Assembly (NCBI GenBank): GCA_031286225.1
Contig: JAITUQ010000015.1
Location: 43,424-107,423, forward strand
Origin: Candidatus Methanorudis spinitermitis
Lineage (GTDB): Archaea > Methanobacteriota > Methanobacteria > Methanobacteriales > Methanobacteriaceae
Length of the DNA: 64,000 nucleotides
Direction of reading: 5' to 3'
Part shown: positions 21,687 through 30,254 of the stretch, piece by piece
Layout of the letters: every line of letters starts with the position of its first letter
Numbering within the stretch: position 1 is the stretch's first letter
Made by a program: the position numbers and the translations under genes
Notes under the pieces: generated by a model
What the model saw: the letters and a program-made list of their open reading frames with translations, nothing else
Told to the model about the DNA's origin: nothing
The model's database searches: none

Positions 21687-22019
21687 ATTTAAATTAAAAA
21701 ATAAATAGCTATTTGATACATATAGTCTATTAGCAAAGGCTTGCTAGAGATGATTTAATTTTGAAAACATTTAATATTTATGAATATTCTTTAAATTTAA
21801 ATTAAAGGATTTTTAAAAGTTTTTATAAAATCATGAAAACTATCATTTGATGTAATTTTTCAATAATATAATATGTATTTAAATAAAAAATTTTTATAAA
21901 GTAAAAGTTTTTCTATAATTGAATAATCAAAGATTGTATAATATTTAAAAAATTGTAGTTTTTAGAACTTTATTAAAGATTTTTTTAGAGCTTTATTAAG
22001 GTTATTATAAGTATCTTGT
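21687..22019. other. Convergent gap
   Basis: 333 bases between the convergent rqcH and Zn-ribbon genes. T-rich runs on both strands could serve as archaeal terminators; no ORF or repeat is seen. Confidence 0.5.
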
Positions 22020-22367
22020 CTACTTATTAGAGTCATCATCTTTTTGTTTATCTTTTGTACTTCTTTTTAGCAGAGAATTTATATCAATAGCATAATTACC
22101 TTCATTATCAGAATATACATTATTTTCTCCAGCTAATAAATGATTAAGGTTTAAGATGTAAACACCTTTATCTTCTACCCTAACACTTTCAATAGAGTCT
22201 TTAGATAATTTATTTCCACTGCGATAATCTTTTGATTTTTGGTTTTTTAAATCTTTTTTGTTTGTATTTGTATTCACAAATTTGAAGAGTTTACTTCCAC
22301 ATTTAGGACATCCATTGATTAAATCTTCACCTTCTAATTCAATACCACATTTATTACATATATTCAA
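22020..22367 (-). CDS. Zn-ribbon protein, third gene of the Era-like GTPase operon
   Basis: 115 residues with an N-terminal zinc ribbon: CNKCGIELEGEDLINGCPKCG gives the two CxxC knuckles at residues 4-7 and 19-22. A basic low-complexity linker follows, then a C-terminal segment VYILNLNHLLAGENNVY. Translation appears to start with TTG at 22367, close behind a GGTGAT site. It follows the DUF2073 gene in the same direction; the trio GTPase, DUF2073, Zn-ribbon is conserved in methanogens as I recall. Function unknown, possibly ribosome- or RNA-related because of the partner GTPase. Confidence 0.75.
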   Translation of the reverse strand: MNICNKCGIELEGEDLINGCPKCGSKLFKFVNTNTNKKDLKNQKSKDYRSGNKLSKDSIESVRVEDKGVYILNLNHLLAGENNVYSDNEGNYAIDINSLLKRSTKDKQKDDDSNK

Positions 22368-22448
22368 ATAATCACCAATAGGATGGGGCTATTCTTTATT
22401 TTTAAAGATTTAATATATAAATAATTTATTAATAATGAGAGTAACTAT

Positions 22449-22831
22449 CTATAATCCTTTTTTACTAAATTCAGCTACCATTGATAAGAAATTTGATTGT
22501 TTTTCAACTGTTTTCACTACGTCCGCAGGGCCTATAACAGTTATAACAGTTTTTTTCTTTAAAAACCCAAGAAATGATGAAGAATTCTTATCTAATGTGT
22601 TAATATCTATTCCTACAAAATTTTCAACATCATCTTCAACATCAATCTCTCTCATAGTAGTTTCTATAAGTTCAGTTTGCTCAGATGTTGATAATCCTCC
22701 TTCCATAACAACAAGATTTCCTTCTTTAACTAAACCTATAATTTTATATATCTTTTCCATGCTTGATATACCTTCAAGAGCTTCAGAAGATATAAAATCT
22801 AATTTTAATCTTTCTATTTTAAAACCCCCAT
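22449..22831 (-). CDS. DUF2073 protein, needs a -1 frameshift at codon 5
   Basis: The body of the protein ([17 protein letters not shown]... to [14 protein letters not shown]) matches archaeal DUF2073. Homologues have about 25 more residues before Met at 22760, and those are present ([16 protein letters not shown]) but have no start in frame. The natural start is ATG at 22831, overlapping the TAA stop of the upstream GTPase, yet it reads ATG GGG GTT TTA AAA TAG. A -1 shift on T-TTA-AAA, or one extra base in the G or A run, joins the two frames perfectly. So the gene is either recoded, mutated, or mis-sequenced; internal initiation at 22760 would lose the conserved N-terminus. Confidence 0.75.
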
Positions 22832-23445
22832 TAGTTGAATTTTTTAAACATTTCCTTATATAACTCGCCTATATTATCCTTTTTTAGTGCAGAAATAGGA
22901 ACAACAGTATGCTGTGGGAAAACCGAAACAATTTTATCAGGATTAGCTGTTGCATCATCAATTTTATTAGCTACAACAATAAAAGGAATATTTCTTGCTT
23001 CTAAATTACCAATTATTGTGATATTTGTTTGAGTTAAAGGATCGTCAGTAGCATCTACAACAAGTAATACACCATTAACATCATCTAACCATTTTATAGC
23101 TTCAATGATACCTTTTGTTGCTTCTTTAGCCCTGTCTTTAGCTTCATCCACTTCCAAACCGTATTCTAAGAAATTTTTATAATCAACTTTCGTAGCTATT
23201 CCTGGAGTATCAATTATATCAAAACTAAGTTCTTTCCCGTCTTCTTTAATAAGCACTTTTTCTTGTTTTAATACAGATCTTGTTTCGTGAGGAACATTAG
23301 AGGATAAACCAATATCTTTTCCAAAACTATCACTAGCTATTGTATTAGCTAATGTTGTTTTACCAGAATTAGGATGACCATACAAGCCAATGCTCACCTT
23401 TTCCTTATTTTTAAATAAATTTTTAAAAAAATCAATAAGTCCCAT
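22831..23445 (-). CDS. Era/Der-like GTPase
   Basis: 204-residue P-loop GTPase. G1 is GHPNSGKTT near residues 24-32, G3 is DTPG, G4 is NKID, and G5 is PISALKK. The N-terminus ([11 protein letters not shown]) is an amphipathic helix that could touch membrane or ribosome. GGTGAT precedes the ATG at 23445. Its stop overlaps the DUF2073 start by one base, implying translational coupling. Bacterial Era/Der relatives act in ribosome assembly; the archaeal role is not established. Confidence 0.88.
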   Translation of the reverse strand: MGLIDFFKNLFKNKEKVSIGLYGHPNSGKTTLANTIASDSFGKDIGLSSNVPHETRSVLKQEKVLIKEDGKELSFDIIDTPGIATKVDYKNFLEYGLEVDEAKDRAKEATKGIIEAIKWLDDVNGVLLVVDATDDPLTQTNITIIGNLEARNIPFIVVANKIDDATANPDKIVSVFPQHTVVPISALKKDNIGELYKEMFKKFN

Positions 23446-23653
23446 TTAATCACCAAATGATAATGTCCTAATAACCTTATAGTATTTAAATCCTTTATAA
23501 TAAAATAGCTATCTCCAAACATAAAAATTAGTTTAATTATTTAAATTATTAAACTAATCAATGAATTTAAGAAATATTTATGTTCTAATATAATCTTTAC
23601 AATAAAATATTTATTTTATATTATATATTAAAAAAGTTTATAAATAAAAGTAT

Positions 23654-24355
23654 CTATTTTTCACTATAGACTTCACCAGGATTTAAAATAATAACCTCTA
23701 TATTCGGAGTCATTTGAGCTATAAAATTAGAAAAAATAGCTGTATTTTGTTCTATGATAGGAAATGTGTTATAATGCATAGGAATAACTTTTTTTGGAGA
23801 AATCCATTTTGTAGCTATTGCTCCTTCAAAAGGACCCATAGTGAATTTATCTCCAATTGGAAGTAAAGCTATATCTGGCTTGTAAATATTCCCAATTACT
23901 GTTTCCATATCTCCAAAAAGACCAGTATCACCACTATGAAATATTTTTTTCCCACTTTCTAAAGTTAATAAAAAACTACTTGCACTTCCACCAGAAATAA
24001 GTTCTTCTGTAAAGTCAATGCCTGCAGAATGTTTAGCATCTAACATGGTGACTTTAATATTTTGAATTTGTATTGAACCTCCAATATTCATTCCAATAGT
24101 ATCAAATCCTTGTTTAGATAAAAATAGGGAAATTTCATGATTTCCAACAAGAGTAGCTCCTGTCCTATTAGCTATTTCCATAGAATCTCCAAAGTGATCA
24201 GTATGCCCATGACTTATTAATATAAAATCTGCTTCAATTTCTTCTACAGGAGTTGTACATGAAGGATTATTGCTTATAAAAGGATCAATTAATATTTTAA
24301 CCCCTTCATCTGAAATTATTTCAAAAGCAGCATGTCCGAACCATTTAATTTGCAA
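23654..24355 (-). CDS. UPF0173-type metal-dependent hydrolase (MBL fold)
   Basis: About 233 residues with the MBL ligand set: [10 protein letters not shown], the H in [13 protein letters not shown], and a final MHYNTF histidine. The segment [11 protein letters not shown] is the typical UPF0173 start. The frame is open from GTG at 24364; TTG at 24355, with GCGGTG upstream, would give the normal N-terminus, so I prefer it. Substrate unknown. It is transcribed separately from its neighbours. Confidence 0.85.
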   Translation of the reverse strand: MQIKWFGHAAFEIISDEGVKILIDPFISNNPSCTTPVEEIEADFILISHGHTDHFGDSMEIANRTGATLVGNHEISLFLSKQGFDTIGMNIGGSIQIQNIKVTMLDAKHSAGIDFTEELISGGSASSFLLTLESGKKIFHSGDTGLFGDMETVIGNIYKPDIALLPIGDKFTMGPFEGAIATKWISPKKVIPMHYNTFPIIEQNTAIFSNFIAQMTPNIEVIILNPGEVYSEK

Positions 24356-24513
24356 ATTAAACACCGCATAAAATTGATTATTTTTTTATTAACTTAAAAT
24401 CAGCCTTATAAGCATTAATCCTTAAATCATCAAATAATTATCTTATTATTTAATTTTATGATGAAATAGCAAAAAATATTTTTATGAAAAACACTAAAAT
24501 CAATATTTTATGA

Positions 24514-25620
24514 TTAAATGTTAAAATCAGTAGCTAATTCCCAAGATTTTTCAAAAGTATCTTTTATTTCTAAAATTTCATTCTTATCATCATAAACTGC
24601 TCCAACTTCAAGTTCTTCTTCAACTTTATTTTTAGAAACAATTAGAGCATTTTTTTCATCAACAATTACATTAGTTGTATTTACAAAAGGTAAAACTTTT
24701 ATATGAGCTCCTTGTTCAATAAAAGACTCGGCAAAAGACATTATTGATGAATCTTCAATATCAAACTCTTGAATTATAATTCTGACATTCAAATCAACGA
24801 CTTTTGAAGAAAGTAAATTGTTTATATCCTTAATTAAAGGAGTTTCTATCAGTATTTCTGATTTTGCATTGTTAATTAGCTGTTCATATGCTTGTTTGGA
24901 ACTTACAACCCCATTTGGAGTTAACACGCAACTTTTAATATTATCATTTGCAGCTATATTTTGTGAACTAGATACATTATTAATTTCACTACTATTAGAT
25001 TTTGAAGGATTAAGATTTTGGTTTTGTGATTCTGGAACCTTTATACTTGGAATTTTTTTGTTTTTTGTATTGTGTTCTGGTTCAATAAAATCATCATTAG
25101 CTAAAGCTTCAAAAATTTCTTTAGATTTGTCAATCTTTGGAATTTTAGAAATATCTGGAGCATTACTTATATCTAGTAAATCAGACTTTTTTAGGGGTTT
25201 TCTTCTAACTTTTACTGGTCTTTCATAACTTGGTGTGAATTCAAAGTTTTTACCTGTATCTTTTGTTTTTGAGCTGGGTTTTTTCAACATTTCATTTGGA
25301 TTTTTAGATTTTGACACATTTTTAACTTTATTAACTATTTTTTCCCCCTCTTTTTTATTTATTTTAGAATTTTTATTAGAACTAGTTTTTGAAAATGTTT
25401 TAGCATTTGGTGCTAAGTCATTTGATTTGAGTTTTTTTGATTTATTTGCCTTAGAATTTTTTAAAAAAACATCAGATAATAAATATAATCCTATAATAAA
25501 CAAAATAGCTCCAAAGACTATAAAAATTTCTATAAGGCGATGAAAAAAACTTAAATATATGACAAAAGCGCCTAAAACAGCTAAAAAAATACCTACAACT
25601 TGTTTTTCAACATTTTTCAT
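24514..25620 (-). CDS. Membrane protein with disordered linker and PLD-like C-terminal domain
   Basis: 368 residues from ATG at 25620 (AAGGTG lies just upstream, inside the longer open frame). Two membrane segments (VGIFLAVLGAFVIYLSFFH and IFIVFGAILFIIGLYLLS) are followed by about 190 residues of Lys/Ser/Asn-rich disordered sequence, then a folded domain beginning CVLTPNGVVSSKQAYEQLI and containing AKSEILIETPLI, which resembles one half of a phospholipase-D-like or TrmB-sensor fold. No catalytic HKD motif is seen. I do not recognise the family; a membrane-tethered sensor is a guess. Confidence 0.65.
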   Translation of the reverse strand: MKNVEKQVVGIFLAVLGAFVIYLSFFHRLIEIFIVFGAILFIIGLYLLSDVFLKNSKANKSKKLKSNDLAPNAKTFSKTSSNKNSKINKKEGEKIVNKVKNVSKSKNPNEMLKKPSSKTKDTGKNFEFTPSYERPVKVRRKPLKKSDLLDISNAPDISKIPKIDKSKEIFEALANDDFIEPEHNTKNKKIPSIKVPESQNQNLNPSKSNSSEINNVSSSQNIAANDNIKSCVLTPNGVVSSKQAYEQLINNAKSEILIETPLIKDINNLLSSKVVDLNVRIIIQEFDIEDSSIMSFAESFIEQGAHIKVLPFVNTTNVIVDEKNALIVSKNKVEEELEVGAVYDDKNEILEIKDTFEKSWELATDFNI

Positions 25621-25888
25621 TATATACACCTTATATCTCTATTTTAAAATGTTTTTCTTTTTTAAAGAATAACTATATAATTTATATTTAATTGTGATAG
25701 ATTTAATTGATTAAAAGTTAGCTATTCAATACCATCTAATTTATAATATATTATTAACTAAACAAGTTTATAAATTTGCTGTTTTAGAGGAATTTAATCT
25801 AAAAAGATAAGAGCAAAATTATTACATTTTATAAAATAAATAATATTATATAGGTCGAAACTATATTACTTATTGGAGGATTAGTAAT

Positions 25889-26119
25889 ATGAATCTAATA
25901 AAGACAATTAAAAGTAGTATAAAAAAGGAATTTAAAGACCTTAAAAAAGAAATAAATGGGCAAGGAGCAGCAGAATACATTTTATTATTCGGAGGCGTTA
26001 TAGTAATAGCTATTGCTGCTTTATTAATATATAGGCAATATTTTGAAACTACAAATAGTGGATTAAATGCCAGTGAAGACGTTCGAAACGTTAGAGAAAG
26101 TATGAATTCAACAATTTAA
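25889..26119 (+). CDS. Class III signal peptide protein, pilin-like (1)
   Basis: 76 residues: a basic N-terminus, then the EppA-type processing motif [14 protein letters not shown], with cleavage expected between G and Q and a Glu at +5, directly followed by a hydrophobic helix ([16 protein letters not shown]). This is the classic archaeal type IV pilin-like arrangement (DUF361 family). GGAGGA lies before the ATG. The mature part is only about 45 residues. A second such gene follows. Confidence 0.85.
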   Translation: MNLIKTIKSSIKKEFKDLKKEINGQGAAEYILLFGGVIVIAIAALLIYRQYFETTNSGLNASEDVRNVRESMNSTI

Positions 26120-26350
26120 AAAAAAACTGAGCAATAAGTTTAAAAAGAGTACATTAAAAAAAAACTAAACTAAAGTTTAAAATGAACAAACTAAGAAAAA
26201 TTCTTTTTAATTCCTTAAAATAAACTTAAATAATCAAATAAGAAAAATTATTTAATAAAAAAAGAAATTAAATAAATTTTATTAAAAAATAATTACAAAA
26301 AAAGTGTTTGTACTATTTTAAAAATTTTTTTAAAAAAAAATATAAAAAAG

Positions 26351-26545
26351 ATGTATATGAACTATAAAAAAATATTAAATGATAAAAAAGGGCAAGGAAG
26401 TGCTGAAATGATTCTTTTAATGGGAGCTATTTTAGCTATTGTTCTTGTAGCAGGAGTTTATTTATTCAACATATCTTCAACAATAAATAGTAGCCTTAAA
26501 AAAGTGATAGAATCTGGAAGAGACAGTATTATAAATAAAATATGA
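26351..26545 (+). CDS. Class III signal peptide protein, pilin-like (2)
   Basis: 64 residues with KGQGSAEMILLMGAIL, the same class III motif with Glu at +4/+5 and a following membrane helix. An alternative start is the second ATG at 26357. There is no obvious strong ribosome-binding site. It lies 231 bases after the first pilin-like gene in the same direction, so the pair probably forms part of a surface filament; the assembly ATPase and platform genes are not in this window. Confidence 0.8.
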   Translation: MYMNYKKILNDKKGQGSAEMILLMGAILAIVLVAGVYLFNISSTINSSLKKVIESGRDSIINKI

Positions 26546-26655
26546 AAAGTAGCTAAGCCAAGACATATAGTTTTAAATTTTCAAATTTAAAAAAAATATT
26601 GTTTAATAACTAAATAAAAAAAATAGTCAAATTTCTAATAAAAGTAAAAATATTG

Positions 26656-27132
26656 TTAGATAAGATTTTCATCACTTAATAAATGACCTTTAATATCTAT
26701 TTCTCCATTTCGAATACGTGTAGAAGAAATAGGTATACCATCGTCAGCAAAAACGAAATCAATAGCTATAATATCAATAACTTTCATTCCCTTATTTTTA
26801 CGAATTTTGTTGATTTCAATAGCTGTTGGCTCTGTTTCTTTACTTACAACAATAGCATCAAAATCATCTTCATAAATTGTAGTTCCATAAGCATCATCAA
26901 GGCGAGAAATATGGAAGTTATTATAAAGTTCAGCTAAAAAATGGACTAAATTAGACATTCTTTCATTACATGGATCAATATCTCCTTTTGCCCCTCCAAA
27001 AATGTCCGAACTTACACCAACAATAACCATTTCTCCAATCTCAAAAGCTTTTTTTAATAGCTTTCTATGACCATAATGGAATCTGTCAAATGTTCCACCA
27101 ACAGCTACTTTTTTATATTTTTTTTTATCCAT
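26656..27132 (-). CDS. coaD: Phosphopantetheine adenylyltransferase (archaeal CoaD)
   Basis: Adds AMP to 4'-phosphopantetheine, the penultimate step of coenzyme A synthesis. The 158 residues contain the nucleotidyltransferase motif GGTFDRFHYGHRKLL and the second motif ISSTRIR near the C-terminus, in the order and length of the archaeal family. It is transcribed convergently with the pilin-like genes. No neighbour shares the pathway. Confidence 0.93.
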   Translation of the reverse strand: MDKKKYKKVAVGGTFDRFHYGHRKLLKKAFEIGEMVIVGVSSDIFGGAKGDIDPCNERMSNLVHFLAELYNNFHISRLDDAYGTTIYEDDFDAIVVSKETEPTAIEINKIRKNKGMKVIDIIAIDFVFADDGIPISSTRIRNGEIDIKGHLLSDENLI

Positions 27133-27520
27133 TTTTCTGCCTTTTTGTTTTAATAAAATTGGATCCTGTCAGAAAAAAATATTAAATTTTGAAAATTACA
27201 ATATATTTACATAATATTTCATTTTTTCTTATTTTTCTTATTTTATTAATATATTATGATTTACTTAATTGAAATAATAAATCATTACAAAAAAAATTGA
27301 TTACAAAAAATAATTTAAATTAAAATTTCGGGAAAAAAATAATTTAATAAAAAATTTACTGAAAAAAAATAAAATGAAATCTTAGAAAAATAGATTTAAA
27401 AAAAAATAGAGTAAAAATAAAAAAAATAATAAAAAATAGAAAATTATAAAAAAACATTAATCATTACATTATTAAAGAAATTTTTTATTATTAAATTACA
27501 ATAGATATTAAAAACTAATT
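27133..27520. other. Gene-free gap
   Basis: About 390 bases of A/T runs between two minus-strand genes. Nothing recognisable is present beyond a likely coaD promoter near the left end. Confidence 0.5.
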
Positions 27521-28783
27521 TTAGAAGTTTAAAAAACTATAAATTCCATTTAAATTGTAAGAATTGGTGTTCCAATTTTTAACAGCTCCAAAACTGTTTT
27601 TTGAGCTTGTAGGGTCAGCTACATACCAAGTATTTCCAACTTTAATTTGAGTCCATACATGTCCATAAGTATTTCCACTAATAAAATCACAGGTTCCATG
27701 AACATATCGGGAAGCTATACCTGATGCACGAGATAATGCTACAATCAAATGAGATTGGTCCACACAATTTCCTACTTTCTTGGTCATTGTTTTCTTAGAA
27801 CCATACTTAGTATTATAGTAAAAACTATATCTAACTTTATCTCTCACCCAGTTATAGATAGCTTTTGCTTTATCATATGTATTTTTGTATTTTTTAGTTA
27901 TTTGATAAGATAATAATTTAATTTTCTTATCATTAACTTGACAGCTTTTCGATGCTAATAAATACTCTTTTAAAGGTTCACCATTATAATCAATGTTTAA
28001 TTTCTTAGAAGAAACAGTTTTACTTTTACTAGCTACTGTATATGTTGGCATATGCTTGTTTACTTTACTATTTTTTTTAACATTAAAAAACAAAGTACTT
28101 GCTAAGTTATTACCATTAGGCTTAGTCCAGCTAAGAGTTTCTGCAAAAATATATATGAGAGTTTGATACTGAATCTTTGTTGAACCTAAATTCAAATAAT
28201 TAGGAGCAATAGAATATTTAGATATAAAATTAGCTATTCTTAATCCATATTTATAGTAACTATTAGAGGAAATTTCCATTTTTACATTTGTTCCAATAGG
28301 TTTTTTTGGATTTTTAACATTATATTTAATTTTAATTTCTGAGTCGATTTTCATATACTGATATTGTATTGTTTTTGAAGCCAAATACAAATATTCTGAC
28401 ATAGAAAACTTATAAGCAGATATTTCAACATAATCAGGTAATTTACCATACATCGAAATATATTTACTTATCTTTAAAGAAGCAGCTACAATACTACTTT
28501 GAGATAGCTTAGATGGTTTATATTCACCAGCGGCAAAGCTATTAGAAGATATAAAAGAACTGGATTCACTAATAATTAAACCATTAGAGGATACAGATGA
28601 ACTATTTCCCCCAACTACGAAATGATTAAAATTATTGTTAATATTAGAAGCATTATTTAAGTTTTTAACTTTATCAAAATTTGTATTATCTATATATGTC
28701 ACACTACTAGCATATACTGTACTTATACTAATAAAAAAAGCACAAAATATAACTAAGAGTAATATCTTATTACTCGTCGAGAT
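27521..28783 (-). CDS. Pseudomurein-binding transglutaminase-like peptidase (PeiW/C71-like), start codon missing
   Basis: Likely cell-wall endopeptidase acting on pseudomurein, exported. Two pseudomurein-binding repeats are visible (SIVAASLKISKYISMYGKLP region at residues 70-113, and about 148-190, counting from GTG at 28702). The C-terminal domain has a transglutaminase-type triad: Cys313 in VGNCVDQSH, His348 in TYGHVW, Asp363 in YVADPTS. Upstream of 28702 the frame continues as a clear signal peptide (NKILLLVIFCAFFISI...VYA) preceded by an AGGTGG site, but the codon at the expected start (28783) is ATC. So the start codon is mutated, non-canonical, or a base is missing. Role in wall turnover or lysis is by homology with phage PeiW/PeiP. 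Confidence 0.8.
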   Translation of the reverse strand: MSTSNKILLLVIFCAFFISISTVYASSVTYIDNTNFDKVKNLNNASNINNNFNHFVVGGNSSSVSSNGLIISESSSFISSNSFAAGEYKPSKLSQSSIVAASLKISKYISMYGKLPDYVEISAYKFSMSEYLYLASKTIQYQYMKIDSEIKIKYNVKNPKKPIGTNVKMEISSNSYYKYGLRIANFISKYSIAPNYLNLGSTKIQYQTLIYIFAETLSWTKPNGNNLASTLFFNVKKNSKVNKHMPTYTVASKSKTVSSKKLNIDYNGEPLKEYLLASKSCQVNDKKIKLLSYQITKKYKNTYDKAKAIYNWVRDKVRYSFYYNTKYGSKKTMTKKVGNCVDQSHLIVALSRASGIASRYVHGTCDFISGNTYGHVWTQIKVGNTWYVADPTSSKNSFGAVKNWNTNSYNLNGIYSFLNF

Positions 28784-29655
28784 TTTTCCACCTCATTTTT
28801 TATCATTATACAAAAAGCACATTATATCCTCACATTATAATGAAGAATTTTGTATTATTGAAAGTTATAATTAAGTCTAATCACTTATAAATGTTTCTAA
28901 AATAAAAATAAAGATTAAATACATCTGTTTTATTAAAAATTAATATCATTTAAAAGATTCATGTGAAAATAGCTATTGAAAAAGAAGTACAGCTCAAAAC
29001 ACAAAACATCTAATAGGAAGATAGTACAATACTATTGATGAATATAAAGATGCCTGTGGAAAATATGGGAAATTATAGCTTTAAATTCAAATTAACATAT
29101 ATTTATCCAGTATTTTAATGAGATTTCCTTTAAAATAATTTTCATAATATTTATTTACCAATATAAGAACAGTTTTTTTAAGAATCTAAGTTATTTAAAA
29201 AAAGATAAAAAATTTTTATTTTTTAAAAAATTATGTAAAAACCGATGATTTTTTAAAAACAATTTTTTAAAAAGTTTATAAGAAAAATAAAATATCTAAG
29301 GATATATTGACATATTGTATGTAACAATAAAAATTATCATGCGTAAATATTTAATTATAATAAAATTTATTTAAATAATTATAAAAAATATTTAAAAATA
29401 TGAAATAAAATAGCATTATCTAAACAAGAATATAAATCTTTTATTTAATAATTAAATATGGATAAATCTTCAATTTTCTAAAAAAATAGGATTATATTAT
29501 AATTTATTTTAATTTAAATAATATACATTAGAATAAATTTAATTAAGCTTTTAAAAATTTGAATCATAAATCAATTCATTGAAAATAAAAACTTATACTA
29601 GATTCACAAATATTATGTATTAAGTTTAATAGTTAATCATCTCTGGAGAATAAAA
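28784..29655. other. Long gene-free gap, possibly with gene relics
   Basis: About 870 bases between divergent genes. Short coding-like fragments occur around 28970-29090 (for example TIDEYKDACGKYG in one frame), flanked by stops, which might be relics. The rest is A/T runs. Confidence 0.45.
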
Positions 29656-30230
29656 ATGGGTAATAGACCAAAATTAAATAAAAATATTCCTGTGAAAAAA
29701 TTTAGAGAATATTACTATTTAAAAGAAGAGTTAGTTAACTTTTGTAGAAAAGAGGGATTAAAAACTTCTGGTAAGAAAGAAGAATTAACAGAACAAATAA
29801 ATTATTATTTAACTACTGGTAAAGAAAAAAACACGAGAATTAGAGCTAAACTTAAAAAAACAAAGAATATAGAAAATATCAAGACAAAATAGGGGAAAAT
29901 TTCACTTGTACAGAAAAACATAGGCAATTTTTTAAAAAACAAATAGGGGAAAATTTTTCTTTTAAAGTTCCATTTCAAAAATGGCTAAAGAGTAATGGAA
30001 ACAAAAAGTATGCAGATGCAATTAACCAGTATTATAAAATATTAAAAGAAAGCAAAAAGAAAAAAACTACAATAGATAAACAATTTGAATATAACCAATA
30101 TATCCGAGACTTTTTCGAACACAATAAAGAGAAAACACTCAAAGAAGCTATAAAATGTTGGAATTATAAAAAAATAGTGAAAGGATCTAACAAATACGAT
30201 CAAAAAGATTTAATTTTTTTAAAAAATTAA
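29656..30230 (+). CDS. SAP-domain/DUF6434-type protein split by a -1 frameshift
   Basis: The first part (29656-29892) is MGNRPKLNKNIPVKKFREYY with a SAP-like helix-extended-loop-helix (LVNFCRKEGLKTSGKKEELTEQI). It ends AAG ACA AAA TAG. The remainder is intact in the -1 frame from about 29883: DKIGENFTCTEKHRQFF, then FQKWLKSNGNKKYADAI and QFEYNQYIRDFF, ending at TAA 30228-30230. Both halves match one protein family as I remember it, a ~190-residue SAP-domain protein of unknown function in gut archaea and bacteria. The joint lies on A-AAA-TAG, as in the DUF2073 gene. Probably DNA-binding. Confidence 0.8.
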
Positions 30231-30254
30231 AATTATCCTTTTATCAACGATTAT

